A stretch of DNA of 64,000 bases from Rufibacter roseolus (lineage in GTDB: Bacteria; Bacteroidota; Bacteroidia; Cytophagales; Hymenobacteraceae): NCBI RefSeq assembly GCF_017916365.1, contig NZ_JAFMSU010000001.1, positions 2,199,028 to 2,263,027 of the forward strand, given 5' to 3'. The notes below the pieces were generated by a model that saw only the letters and a list, made by a program, of their open reading frames with translations, searched no databases and was not told where the DNA came from. Positions 41,907-48,802 of this stretch are shown piece by piece. Numbering within the stretch: the stretch's first letter is position 1; each line of letters opens with the position of its first letter. The translations under genes were made by a program, and so were the position numbers.

Positions 41907-42577
41907 ACAGTAAGCCGGTACCCTACGCCGCGGACGGTTTCCAGCCAGTCTGTGGTGGCGTGGGCGGATATTTTTTTGCGGAGGTTTTTGATGTGCACAT
42001 CTATGTAGTTGGAGTCATAGTCATCTTCCAGGATGTTGCCCCAGATGTGCTCAGTGAGTTGCAGCCGCGTTAAGATGCGGTTTTTGTGCAGCAAGAGGTA
42101 ATGTAGGATATCGAACTCCTTTTTAGTAAGCACAATCTCCTGCGATCCGAAGGTCACGCGACGGGCGCTACTGTCTATCTCAAACCCATGGAAACTCACC
42201 GACGATGACTTCAGCTTGAACTTGCGGCGCAACACGGCCTGCATGCGGGCTTGCAGCTCCAGCAGGGAGAACGGTTTGGGCAGGTAATCATCGGCTCCCA
42301 GGCCTAGTCCTTTGATCCGGTCTTCCAACGCACCGCGGGCCGTTAAAATGATAATGGCAGGGTCATGGTCTATGTCTTTTATCTCCTTGAGCAGGTCCAT
42401 GCCTTCGTAATCTGGCAGGCCCAGGTCCAGCAAGATGAAATCATAGCGGTTCACCGCGATTTTCTCAGAGGCTTCCCGACCGTTGGAGGCCCAATCACAG
42501 ATATAGTGTTCCTGTGCCAGGAAGTGCATGAGTTCAGTAGCCAGACCTGTTTCGTCTTCTACAATGAGGATGTGCAT
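41903..42577 (-). CDS. OmpR family response regulator
   Basis: A 224-residue transcription factor. The receiver domain (1-115) has the acidic pocket VEDE, phospho-acceptor Asp51 in LLDLGLPDYEG and the conserved Lys in LPKPFSL. The DNA-binding winged helix (about 125-224) shows IVLTKKEFDILHYLL, LTRLQLTEHIW and VDVHIKNLRKKI, then TVRGVGYRL, as in OmpR/PhoB proteins. Such regulators bind direct repeats with an 11-bp period. The promoters at 44160-44193 and 45306-45339 offer exactly this. It follows the outer-membrane protein gene by 22 nt and precedes the kinase. Confidence 0.95.
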   Translation of the reverse strand: MHILIVEDETGLATELMHFLAQEHYICDWASNGREASEKIAVNRYDFILLDLGLPDYEGMDLLKEIKDIDHDPAIIILTARGALEDRIKGLGLGADDYLPKPFSLLELQARMQAVLRRKFKLKSSSVSFHGFEIDSSARRVTFGSQEIVLTKKEFDILHYLLLHKNRILTRLQLTEHIWGNILEDDYDSNYIDVHIKNLRKKISAHATTDWLETVRGVGYRLTV

Positions 42578-42599
42578 AGGAGGTAGGTTTGGTAGCGGG

Positions 42600-43523
42600 T
42601 TAAAAGGTATAGCTCAGGTTAAGCGATGCATAGGACTGCGCTTTGGACTCATCGCCCTCCAGGCGGTTCACCGGAAGCGCAAAGCGGTACGCCGGTTCAA
42701 TGTCCACGTTGTACAGGCTGAACACCAGCGGCACCGTGATGGAATAGTTCAACACCTTGAACCGCTTGCTGGTAGTGGTGGTGGTAGTAGTGGTAGTTCC
42801 GCCGTTTCCATTTCCTTTGCCATTTCCGTTCCCGATGGGGTTCAACGGGTCCAAAACAGTGCCCAGGCCTTTTTTCTTGTTCTGCGTCTCCACGGTGTGC
42901 GTCTGGGCAAACTCCTGGGTACCGGCAATGATGCTGAACTTAGGGTCTATGCCCACCGGGTTCTTGCCTTTCCAAAGGTTCTGCAACGGGATATAGCGGG
43001 AGTTGTCCAGCACGGTGAAAAGGTCGCTGCTGCCGCCAAAGATATAACTGGCCGTGACCCCGGTCAAGAGGTATTTCCAGTCCAGCGTACCGGAGGCCGT
43101 GGCCGCATTGGAGGTCACCGATTTCACCAACGGCGTGTTGGGCCCGAAGAAGAACCGCGAGTAACTCACCAGCCCGTCAAAGCGGTTGCCTATTTTGAAG
43201 CTGTACCCGGCAGAGACATCGGTCTCGTCAATAAAGTCCTCGGTGTTGAACAACTGGTAAGACATCGCGGAGATGAACAGGCCCGAGGTATGGGTATAGG
43301 TCAGCGATGCCGCTACATATGGGTATTGCTGGGCAGTATTGCGTCCGAAAAAGGAGGCATTGTTGGCGGTTTCTAGGCCTACGGTCCACCAGCCGTTTTT
43401 AGTGGCCGTATCCTGGACCTGCGCTGGGGAGGGGGCTACCAGGGTAGGGGCTTTTTCTTCTGCGCTTGCAGCGGAGGTGAGCCAGAAACAAAACAGGAAA
43501 CAGAATCCAAAGAGATTTTTCAT
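42600..43523 (-). CDS. Exported beta-barrel-like protein with Thr and Gly-Asn tracts, in operon with the two-component system
   Basis: A 307-residue exported protein I cannot assign to a named family. The signal is MKNLFGFCFLFCFWLTSAASA. The mature chain is built of alternating amphipathic strands (VAASLTYTHTSGLFISAMSYQLF, VSAGYSFKIGNRFDGLVSYSRFF) and ends in LNLSYTF, a terminal aromatic strand as in outer-membrane barrels. A low-complexity segment (GNGNGKGNGNGG followed by nine Thr, about 232-252) is probably an extracellular loop; in DNA it is an ACC/ACT trinucleotide tract. It lies 22 nt ahead of the regulator gene, so the OMP, regulator and kinase are one operon. It may be the sensed pore or the output. 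Confidence 0.82.
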   Translation of the reverse strand: MKNLFGFCFLFCFWLTSAASAEEKAPTLVAPSPAQVQDTATKNGWWTVGLETANNASFFGRNTAQQYPYVAASLTYTHTSGLFISAMSYQLFNTEDFIDETDVSAGYSFKIGNRFDGLVSYSRFFFGPNTPLVKSVTSNAATASGTLDWKYLLTGVTASYIFGGSSDLFTVLDNSRYIPLQNLWKGKNPVGIDPKFSIIAGTQEFAQTHTVETQNKKKGLGTVLDPLNPIGNGNGKGNGNGGTTTTTTTTTSKRFKVLNYSITVPLVFSLYNVDIEPAYRFALPVNRLEGDESKAQSYASLNLSYTF

Positions 43524-43622
43524 CTGAGTATATCTATCAATTAAGTGGTAGATGGGAATTACCGCTTCAAAACAGAAGCGGCTGCAATAGTATTTGGTAA
43601 AGGTACGTATTGAGAAGGAGGG

Positions 43623-44126
43623 TTAGTTTTTGCCCACTTTGATGCGGCCCACTCCTAAACCGCCCACTTTCACTGGCTTGGCAGATTTGGCTGCTTTGGC
43701 AGCATTGCCTACCGCTTTTACGGTGTTGCCGGCATTGACCCCTCGGCCGGGACGGGCCGCGCTTTGCGGCCGGGCCGCTGAACCGCGGGAAACCAGTTCA
43801 TCAGTGTCACCAGAAACTTTCTCGGGTTTACCCTGGCGTTTGGCCGTGGCTACTTCTTTCACTTTCTGTTCCTCCTTGGGCTGGTCTTTGGCTTTCTGCT
43901 TATCGGCTTTGCGGGGTTTTTCCTGCTGCAAAAGTGTACTGCTTTCCAAGGCAGCCGATGCCTCAACCACAGGAGCCATATCCAAGGTCTCAACGGTGGT
44001 TCCCTCGGATTTGGCTATTGCGGTTGCAACTGGTTTGCCGGCCGGTTCGTTTCCCGCAACGGTAGGTTGCGCAAATGCAGTACCGGTGCAAAGAGCCGCC
44101 GCTGCTATCAAAAAGGAAAGTTTCAT
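43623..44126 (-). CDS. Low-complexity secreted protein A, Lys/Ala-rich
   Basis: A 167-residue secreted protein. The signal MKLSFLIAAAALCTGTAFAQ is clear. The mature part is disordered-looking: a charged lysine-rich stretch (KPRKADKQKAKDQPKEEQKVKEV), an Arg/Gly/Ser region, then VKAVGNAAKAAKSAKPVKVGG and a final VGRIKVGKN. The C-terminus resembles that of the protein at 44515-45252 (PVKV...KIG.K). No enzyme domain is present. A regulated promoter lies directly upstream and is nearly identical to that of its neighbour. It probably acts in the periplasm or outside the cell. Function unknown. Confidence 0.78.
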   Translation of the reverse strand: MKLSFLIAAAALCTGTAFAQPTVAGNEPAGKPVATAIAKSEGTTVETLDMAPVVEASAALESSTLLQQEKPRKADKQKAKDQPKEEQKVKEVATAKRQGKPEKVSGDTDELVSRGSAARPQSAARPGRGVNAGNTVKAVGNAAKAAKSAKPVKVGGLGVGRIKVGKN

Positions 44127-44159
44127 AAAAGTGGGATGCATTCTGAACGCTGTTTACTT

Positions 44160-44193
44160 CAAAGCTACTATGGAAAGATGAACAGACGATGAA
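44160..44193 (-). promoter_or_regulatory. Promoter with tandem TTCATC operator (protein A)
   Basis: On the coding strand: TTCATC (44188-44193), 5 nt, TTCATC (44177-44182), 9 nt, then a perfect -7 box TAGCTTTG (44160-44167), 34 nt before the start codon. The 11-bp repeat period fits an OmpR-type activator that replaces the -33 contact. An inverted GATGAA follows at 44208-44213. Confidence 0.75.
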
Positions 44194-44514
44194 TAATTCT
44201 TTTTCAGTTCATCTTTTAAGTCGACAATCAATTCTTTAAAATGATTCTGGAGGAGTTTTGCAAAAAAGAGGCCAAAACGGCAATGCTGTTTTCCTCTTTG
44301 AAACTAAACCTATTGAGGCTTAGGTACTACTTAGATAGGGTGGCGCTCGGAAACCGTTGCATATGGGTACCATACGCCGGAGCGGAGTTGGCCAGAAGCC
44401 AATTCATTACGAAGCAGATGCTGATGAATAGTTTCATTGTGTTGGTGTGTTAGGGGTTGAGGAAGAAATTTCAGCTGCCTTTGCCCCGGCAGAGGCAGCT
44501 GAATTAGGTTAAGA
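44194..44514. other. Gap between the two low-complexity protein genes
   Basis: The plus-strand frame 44241-44453 has no promoter or recognisable domain and is not accepted. Besides the operator on the left and the terminator on the right, nothing is seen. Confidence 0.4.
44470..44503 (-). terminator. Terminator of low-complexity protein B gene
   Basis: TTCAGCTGCCT (44470-44480) pairs with 44493-44503. It lies 11 nt after the stop on the minus strand, followed only by AAATTTC, so it is a weak U-tract. Confidence 0.6.
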
Positions 44515-45252
44515 TTATTTAGAACCGATTTTCAGGTTGGCACCGGCGTTCACTTTAACGGGGCGCACGCCTTTGGTAGAAAGGCCGGTGTTCACTTTGG
44601 CACGGCTGGCGCTGCCAGCATTCACTTTGGTGCCCAAGCCAGTCTCGGTTTGGATTCTGCCGGCTCTCTGGCGTTTCTCAGAGGCAGCAGCTTTCACCGC
44701 CTGGCCTTTTTCTTTACCGGTTTCCAGGGTTCCCTTGGCAACGGTGCTCACCGCCTCACCATGGTTTTCGCCTTCCTGCTTGGCTACCTCAACATGGGTT
44801 TTGGCTTTTACTTTAAGCTCTGAGTTGGTTTGGGCCGCAGCTTCTTCCTGCTCTTCTCTTTGGGCTTTGGCTTTCAGTTCGGCGCGGGCCTCGGCGGCCG
44901 CGTCAAGCGATTCTTCTTTCTTCGCCTTGGCTTCTTCGTGCTTGGCCTTTAGTTCGTCCTGTTTGGCTTTGGCTTTTTCTTTGCCCGCTTTGGCCGACTC
45001 TTTTACTTCATTTGAGGTCTCATCTTTTTTCGCCTTGGCTTTTGACTTGGCCACCTCACTTACGGCTTGTCCCTTGGCGGCGGCATCGGTGGTAACAGTA
45101 CCGGAGACATCGGCTTTGGCCGTGGTACTTACCGTGGTGCCGTGGGTTGTCTTAGCGGTAGTCTGCCCGGTGCCATTGGCAGTGGTGGTGGTCTGTGCGA
45201 AAGAAGTACCGGCAATCAATAAAGAGGCGACAAAAAAGGTTAGCTTTTTCAT
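44515..45252 (-). CDS. Low-complexity secreted protein B, Lys/Ala/Glu coiled coil
   Basis: A 245-residue secreted protein. The signal MKKLTFFVASLLIAGTSFAQ is followed by a Thr-rich stretch (TTTTANGTGQTTAKTT) and then a long Lys/Ala/Glu helix (about 70-140) with heptad-like repeats of KAK and EEAKAKKEE. A basic C-terminal region carries NAG and ends in RPVKVNAGANLKIGSK, related to the end of the product of 43623-44126. No enzyme domain is seen; it may be an envelope-associated or secreted structural protein. Its promoter shares a 17-of-19 operator with its neighbour. Function unknown. Confidence 0.8.
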   Translation of the reverse strand: MKKLTFFVASLLIAGTSFAQTTTTANGTGQTTAKTTHGTTVSTTAKADVSGTVTTDAAAKGQAVSEVAKSKAKAKKDETSNEVKESAKAGKEKAKAKQDELKAKHEEAKAKKEESLDAAAEARAELKAKAQREEQEEAAAQTNSELKVKAKTHVEVAKQEGENHGEAVSTVAKGTLETGKEKGQAVKAAASEKRQRAGRIQTETGLGTKVNAGSASRAKVNTGLSTKGVRPVKVNAGANLKIGSK

Positions 45253-45305
45253 GTTGGTGGATCGTTTTGGTTTGTGTTTGAAATCGTTTTAAATGATTAA
45301 TGGGT

Positions 45306-45339
45306 CAAAACTATCTTGTCAAGATGAAGAGAAGATGAA
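45306..45339 (-). promoter_or_regulatory. Promoter with tandem TTCATC operator (protein B)
   Basis: On the coding strand: TTCATC (45334-45339), 5 nt, TTCATC (45323-45328), 9 nt, then a perfect -7 box TAGTTTTG (45306-45313), 54 nt before the start codon. Repeat period and distance to the -7 box equal those at 44160-44193. The 19-nt operator differs at two positions only. Confidence 0.75.
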
Positions 45340-45426
45340 GAATGGCTTTCATGGAAAAATTTTTTCAATTTTTTTCTGATGCAGGAAAAAGGCCCCTTTT
45401 AAGCTGTTCTGTGCGTTTTTGCCTGA

Positions 45427-45470
45427 AAACAAAAAGGCCGCTCTTTTCTGGAAGAGCGGCCTTTTTGTTT
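45427..45470. terminator. Terminator of the CocE/NonD hydrolase gene
   Basis: AAACAAAAAGGCCGCTCTT (45427-45445) pairs exactly with 45452-45470, with T-runs in both directions. It ends 26 nt after the hydrolase stop on the minus strand. A degenerate dispersed palindrome (about 45396-45430) adjoins it. Confidence 0.88.
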
Positions 45471-45495
45471 GAGTGAGGCTGAAGATGAAGAAAAA

Positions 45496-47370
45496 CTACA
45501 GAATCTTCACCTTTAGATAAGAGGGCTGCTGGGCATTGTGGTACACGCGGTGCGTGGCCTTCTGGAAATCCTCGGCTTTGGCCTCATATATATTAGGTAC
45601 ATACTTCTGCGGATTGCGGTCTACGAGCGGGAACCATGTACTCTGCACCTGCACCATGATGCGGTGGCCTTTCTTGAAGGTGTGGAGCACATCCTGCAGG
45701 GGCACGTTCACAGCGGTTACCTGGTTGGCCGTGAAAGGCTCCGGTTTCTCATAGCTGTTTCTGAAACGGCCGCGCAGCACCTCACTGCGGACCATCTGCT
45801 GGTAACCACCCATTTTCACCGAAGCCGGGTTATGCGCATTCTCGCGTGCTGTATCTGGGTACACGTCAATCAGTTTCACTACCCAGTCGGCATCGGTGCC
45901 GGTGGTGGAGACGTTGAGCGCCGACAGGATCTCGCCAGCCAGGGTGATGTCTTCGGTTAAAACATCGGTCTGGTAGGTTAGCACATCGGGGCGGCGGCCG
46001 GCGAAACGCTGGTCATCGGTCATGTACTCGCGGGTCATGCCGGTGGTGGTCTCCTCAGAGAAAGGCACAGGTTTATTGGGGTCACTGATGAACTCGTCAA
46101 AGCCAGTGCCGGTAGCGGCCGGTTTCTCAAAGCTCAGTTTGCCGTTTTCCCCGAAGTACAGCATGCGCTCCTGAGTATTTTTTGGGGGCCAGGCGGCAAA
46201 CTCGCGCCACTGGTTTGCGCCGGTGTTGAACATGTAGGCCTCCGGCAAGGCTGGTTTGCCTTTGCCGTTCTCCTTTAAATAGTGGCGGAAGAATTTAGCT
46301 TCGATGTTAGGCCGATAGAACTCAGAGGTATTCTGGCGGAAAGAGACTTTGCCCAGGTGCTCGCCGGTGGAGCGGGACCAGCCGCCGTGGAACCACGGCC
46401 CCATAACCAGGGTGTTGTAGGTGCCGGGGTTGTTCTTCTCAATGGTCTTGTAGGTTTCCAGCGCCCCGAAAAGGTTCTCGGCATCAAACCAGCCACCCAC
46501 CACCATCACTGCGGGCTTGATGTTTTTCAGGTGCGGCCTGATGTTCATGGCTTGCCAGAAGGCATCATAGTTGGGATGCTGCACGATGTCGTTCCAGAAG
46601 GAGACGTTTTTTTTAAGGTACTGGGCGTTGGCGTTGGGCAAGGCGCCCATACGCAGGAAGAAATCGTAGCCGTCTGGCGTGCCGTGGTTGAAGCGCGGTG
46701 CCCCAGTAGGCGAGGGCTGCGGCCGCGGCTGCCCGAAGGAGGCCAGGAAGTTGAAGGCGTGCGGCAGGAAGAATGCGCCGTGGTGGTGGAAATCGTCCCA
46801 GAACCAATCGGTCACTGGGGCCTGCGGCGAGGCGGCTTTGAGGGCGGGGTGGTTGCTGAGCAAGCCTACGGTGGTATAGTAGCCGGGGTAGGAGATACCC
46901 CACTGGCCTACACGACCATTGTTGTTGGGCACGTTTTTCACGAGCCATTCAATGGCGTCATAGGAATCGGTGCTCTCGTCTACGTCCTTTTTGCCTTTCT
47001 TGCCGATGAGGGGCTTCATGTTGATGAACTCACCCTCGCTCATGTACTTGCCGCGCACATCCTGGTAAGCGAAAATGTAGCCCTCGCGCATCATGTCCGG
47101 TGACGGCCCAATGCTGGTTTTGTATTTTCCTTCGCCGTACGGCCCCACCGAGTAAGGCGTGCGGCTGAGCATGATGGGGTATTTCTTGCTTTTATCTTTG
47201 GGGGCGTACACCACGGTGTAGAGTTTTACGCCATCGCGCGCGGCAATCTGGTGCTCGGTTTTGGTGTAGTTCTGCCGGATATAGGCCGAGTCTGTGAGGG
47301 TTTGGGCAGAGGCGGTGAGGGCTGGCCACAATAGCACCAGCAAAAGCCATCTCCAGGGGTTTGGTTTCAT
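45496..47370 (-). CDS. Secreted CocE/NonD family alpha/beta hydrolase
   Basis: A 624-residue secreted hydrolase of the X-Pro dipeptidyl-peptidase/CocE family (S15). The signal MKPNPWRWLLLVLLWPALTASAQ is clear. The catalytic domain shows RTPYSVGPYG and the oxyanion-side YIFAYQDVRGKYMSEGEF (about 95-112), the nucleophile elbow GQWGISYPGYY with Ser at about 175, and the base region WFHGGWSR (about 355). The C-terminal jelly-roll domain (about 420-600) ends in HNAQQPSYLKVKIL. Substrate could be esters or peptides. It is monocistronic, with its own terminator. Confidence 0.93.
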   Translation of the reverse strand: MKPNPWRWLLLVLLWPALTASAQTLTDSAYIRQNYTKTEHQIAARDGVKLYTVVYAPKDKSKKYPIMLSRTPYSVGPYGEGKYKTSIGPSPDMMREGYIFAYQDVRGKYMSEGEFINMKPLIGKKGKKDVDESTDSYDAIEWLVKNVPNNNGRVGQWGISYPGYYTTVGLLSNHPALKAASPQAPVTDWFWDDFHHHGAFFLPHAFNFLASFGQPRPQPSPTGAPRFNHGTPDGYDFFLRMGALPNANAQYLKKNVSFWNDIVQHPNYDAFWQAMNIRPHLKNIKPAVMVVGGWFDAENLFGALETYKTIEKNNPGTYNTLVMGPWFHGGWSRSTGEHLGKVSFRQNTSEFYRPNIEAKFFRHYLKENGKGKPALPEAYMFNTGANQWREFAAWPPKNTQERMLYFGENGKLSFEKPAATGTGFDEFISDPNKPVPFSEETTTGMTREYMTDDQRFAGRRPDVLTYQTDVLTEDITLAGEILSALNVSTTGTDADWVVKLIDVYPDTARENAHNPASVKMGGYQQMVRSEVLRGRFRNSYEKPEPFTANQVTAVNVPLQDVLHTFKKGHRIMVQVQSTWFPLVDRNPQKYVPNIYEAKAEDFQKATHRVYHNAQQPSYLKVKIL

Positions 47371-47434
47371 AAATTGTCTGTTTGGTAAAGTTTGGCGCCG
47401 ACAATTTAGAGAATTCAGCCGCGGCAGACAACCT

Positions 47435-47475
47435 CTGTTTTACCGCCGTTTTCCCGAGAATAACCCTAAAACAGG
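47435..47475. repeat. Degenerate dispersed palindrome copy
   Basis: CTGTTTTACCGCCGTTTTCC to ACCCTAAAACAGG, with a perfect outer CTGTTTTA/TAAAACAG stem. It sits in the gap upstream of the hydrolase gene. Confidence 0.5.
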
Positions 47476-47525
47476 ATGGGACCTCTCCCCGGAATTCTGC
47501 TTAAGCGGTGTTTTTGTAAAAAGGC

Positions 47526-47556
47526 ACAAAAAAAAGGCCTAGTTTCCCAGGCCTTT
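47526..47556 (-). terminator. Terminator of the lipoprotein gene at 47577
   Basis: AGGCCTTT (47549-47556) pairs with AAAGGCCT (47533-47540). The minus strand continues with nine T. It ends 20 nt after the stop codon. Confidence 0.88.
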
Positions 47557-47576
47557 GCAGGTAAGCATATTCTTTA

Positions 47577-48404
47577 TTATTGGCAACTGTACTCAACGTT
47601 CACGGTGGTTACATCATTGTTCTGGGTTGTCCTGGTGATTTTGGTAGGGTACCCGTTGTCATTGAACACGAAGGTGTTGGTGTAAGACATATCCTTGTCT
47701 ACGGTGCTGCCTTCTTTACGAACCTCGGTGATCACGTTGTTCACGCTAGGAGGGTTCAAGGTTGGTAAACCGATGAAGAGGGCCTCGAAAGCAGCCATCG
47801 GGCTGTTTTTGGCGTCATAGGTGTACTCAGTGGTGGCAGAAGGAGAAGTGGACTCATCTTCCTCGGTCGCTGGGTTGTCATAGTATTCGGTGGCTTTGGA
47901 GACGTTTCCTTTGGCGTCATACTGGTAAGTGGTCCAGCCCATGGGGAACGAAACAGGGTCTTCGCCTTCCTCGGCAGGAATCACCAAGAAGCGGGTGATT
48001 TTGCTGATGCGGTTGCCGCTGTACTCAATTTCAGAGCCCATGCCCATGCCATCCATGTCCTCTCCGCTCAACATGGTGCCGGTCAGTTTGCCCTGGTCAT
48101 CATAGGTGTACTCCATGCTTCCATCTCCCTGGTCGCCGTTCATAAATACCATTTTGGAGGGTTTGCCGGCTTTGCTGCCAGAAGAATGGTACTGTACGTT
48201 TACAGTGCCAAACTCACCGTTGGTGAAGGAGGAAATCTTGTCATTGGCATAAGTGACCGAGGTGACACCGTCTTCATCGGTGATCTTCACGGCTTTACAG
48301 GCCTTGATGTTATCAATGGGACTTGTTTCTTCGTCATCGGTACAAGAACCCATGATGAATAAAGAGGCAGCGAACAGAACTGGTAGTAATTTAGGGAATT
48401 TCAT
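47577..48404 (-). CDS. Lipoprotein with YD-repeat-like strands
   Basis: A 275-residue lipoprotein. The signal MKFPKLLPVLFAASLFIMGSC has a lipobox with Cys21. The mature chain is beta-rich and shows several Y-x-YDxxGx units (YTYDDQGKLTG, YQYDAKGNVSK, YTYDAKNS) reminiscent of RHS/YD repeats and of Bacteroidota DUF4595-like surface lipoproteins. The assignment is by pattern only. An acidic linker follows the Cys (TDDEETSP), as in surface-exported lipoproteins of this phylum. Function unknown. It is divergent from the M14 gene. Confidence 0.78.
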   Translation of the reverse strand: MKFPKLLPVLFAASLFIMGSCTDDEETSPIDNIKACKAVKITDEDGVTSVTYANDKISSFTNGEFGTVNVQYHSSGSKAGKPSKMVFMNGDQGDGSMEYTYDDQGKLTGTMLSGEDMDGMGMGSEIEYSGNRISKITRFLVIPAEEGEDPVSFPMGWTTYQYDAKGNVSKATEYYDNPATEEDESTSPSATTEYTYDAKNSPMAAFEALFIGLPTLNPPSVNNVITEVRKEGSTVDKDMSYTNTFVFNDNGYPTKITRTTQNNDVTTVNVEYSCQ

Positions 48405-48802
48405 TTTCTCGTTAAATTGAATGTGAGGGATGGTTGGTTTAACAAAGGATGCAAAGCGCTTTAATGCATTTCCAAGAGTATAGACACAGTCCCCGGGGTT
48501 TACCCCTAATCCTACCGCAACATTTTTTATTTATATTTATCTGTAGCTACATCATTCCAAATGGTCCTGAAAAGCAAGCGGCACATTCTAAGAGACTTAA
48601 GAAGAATCCCGGAAAATAAAGCTGCAGCATCGTTCACCGGTGAAAGAAAGTAGTTTTTGAAAAAGATGGGTAGGTTTGTTTTGAAGCTGTTTCCTGAAAA
48701 TCCTGCTTAAAACGCCAATTGTTTGACGTAATCTTTCAGCATTTTTTTTAAACTTTGGAACTTGCTTAACTCCCGTGTTAAGTGTTTACCAAGCCAAACA
48801 AT
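48405..48802. other. Divergent promoter region of the lipoprotein and M14 genes
   Basis: No supported gene. A degenerate palindrome lies at 48678-48713 (GTTTTGAAGCTGTTTCCTG to CTGCTTAAAAC). TAAACTTTG (48749-48757), one base longer than TAnnTTTG, lies 46 nt before the M14 start with TTTG (48722-48725) upstream at 23 nt. Confidence 0.4.

Noticed and set aside
42528..43376. Long plus-strand frame (282 codons) antisense to the barrel-like protein
   Set aside because: A shadow frame: the minus strand has a signal peptide, amphipathic strands and operon context.
44241..44453. Plus-strand frame of 70 codons between the low-complexity protein genes
   Set aside because: No promoter or domain; it overlaps the regulatory stretch of minus-strand genes.
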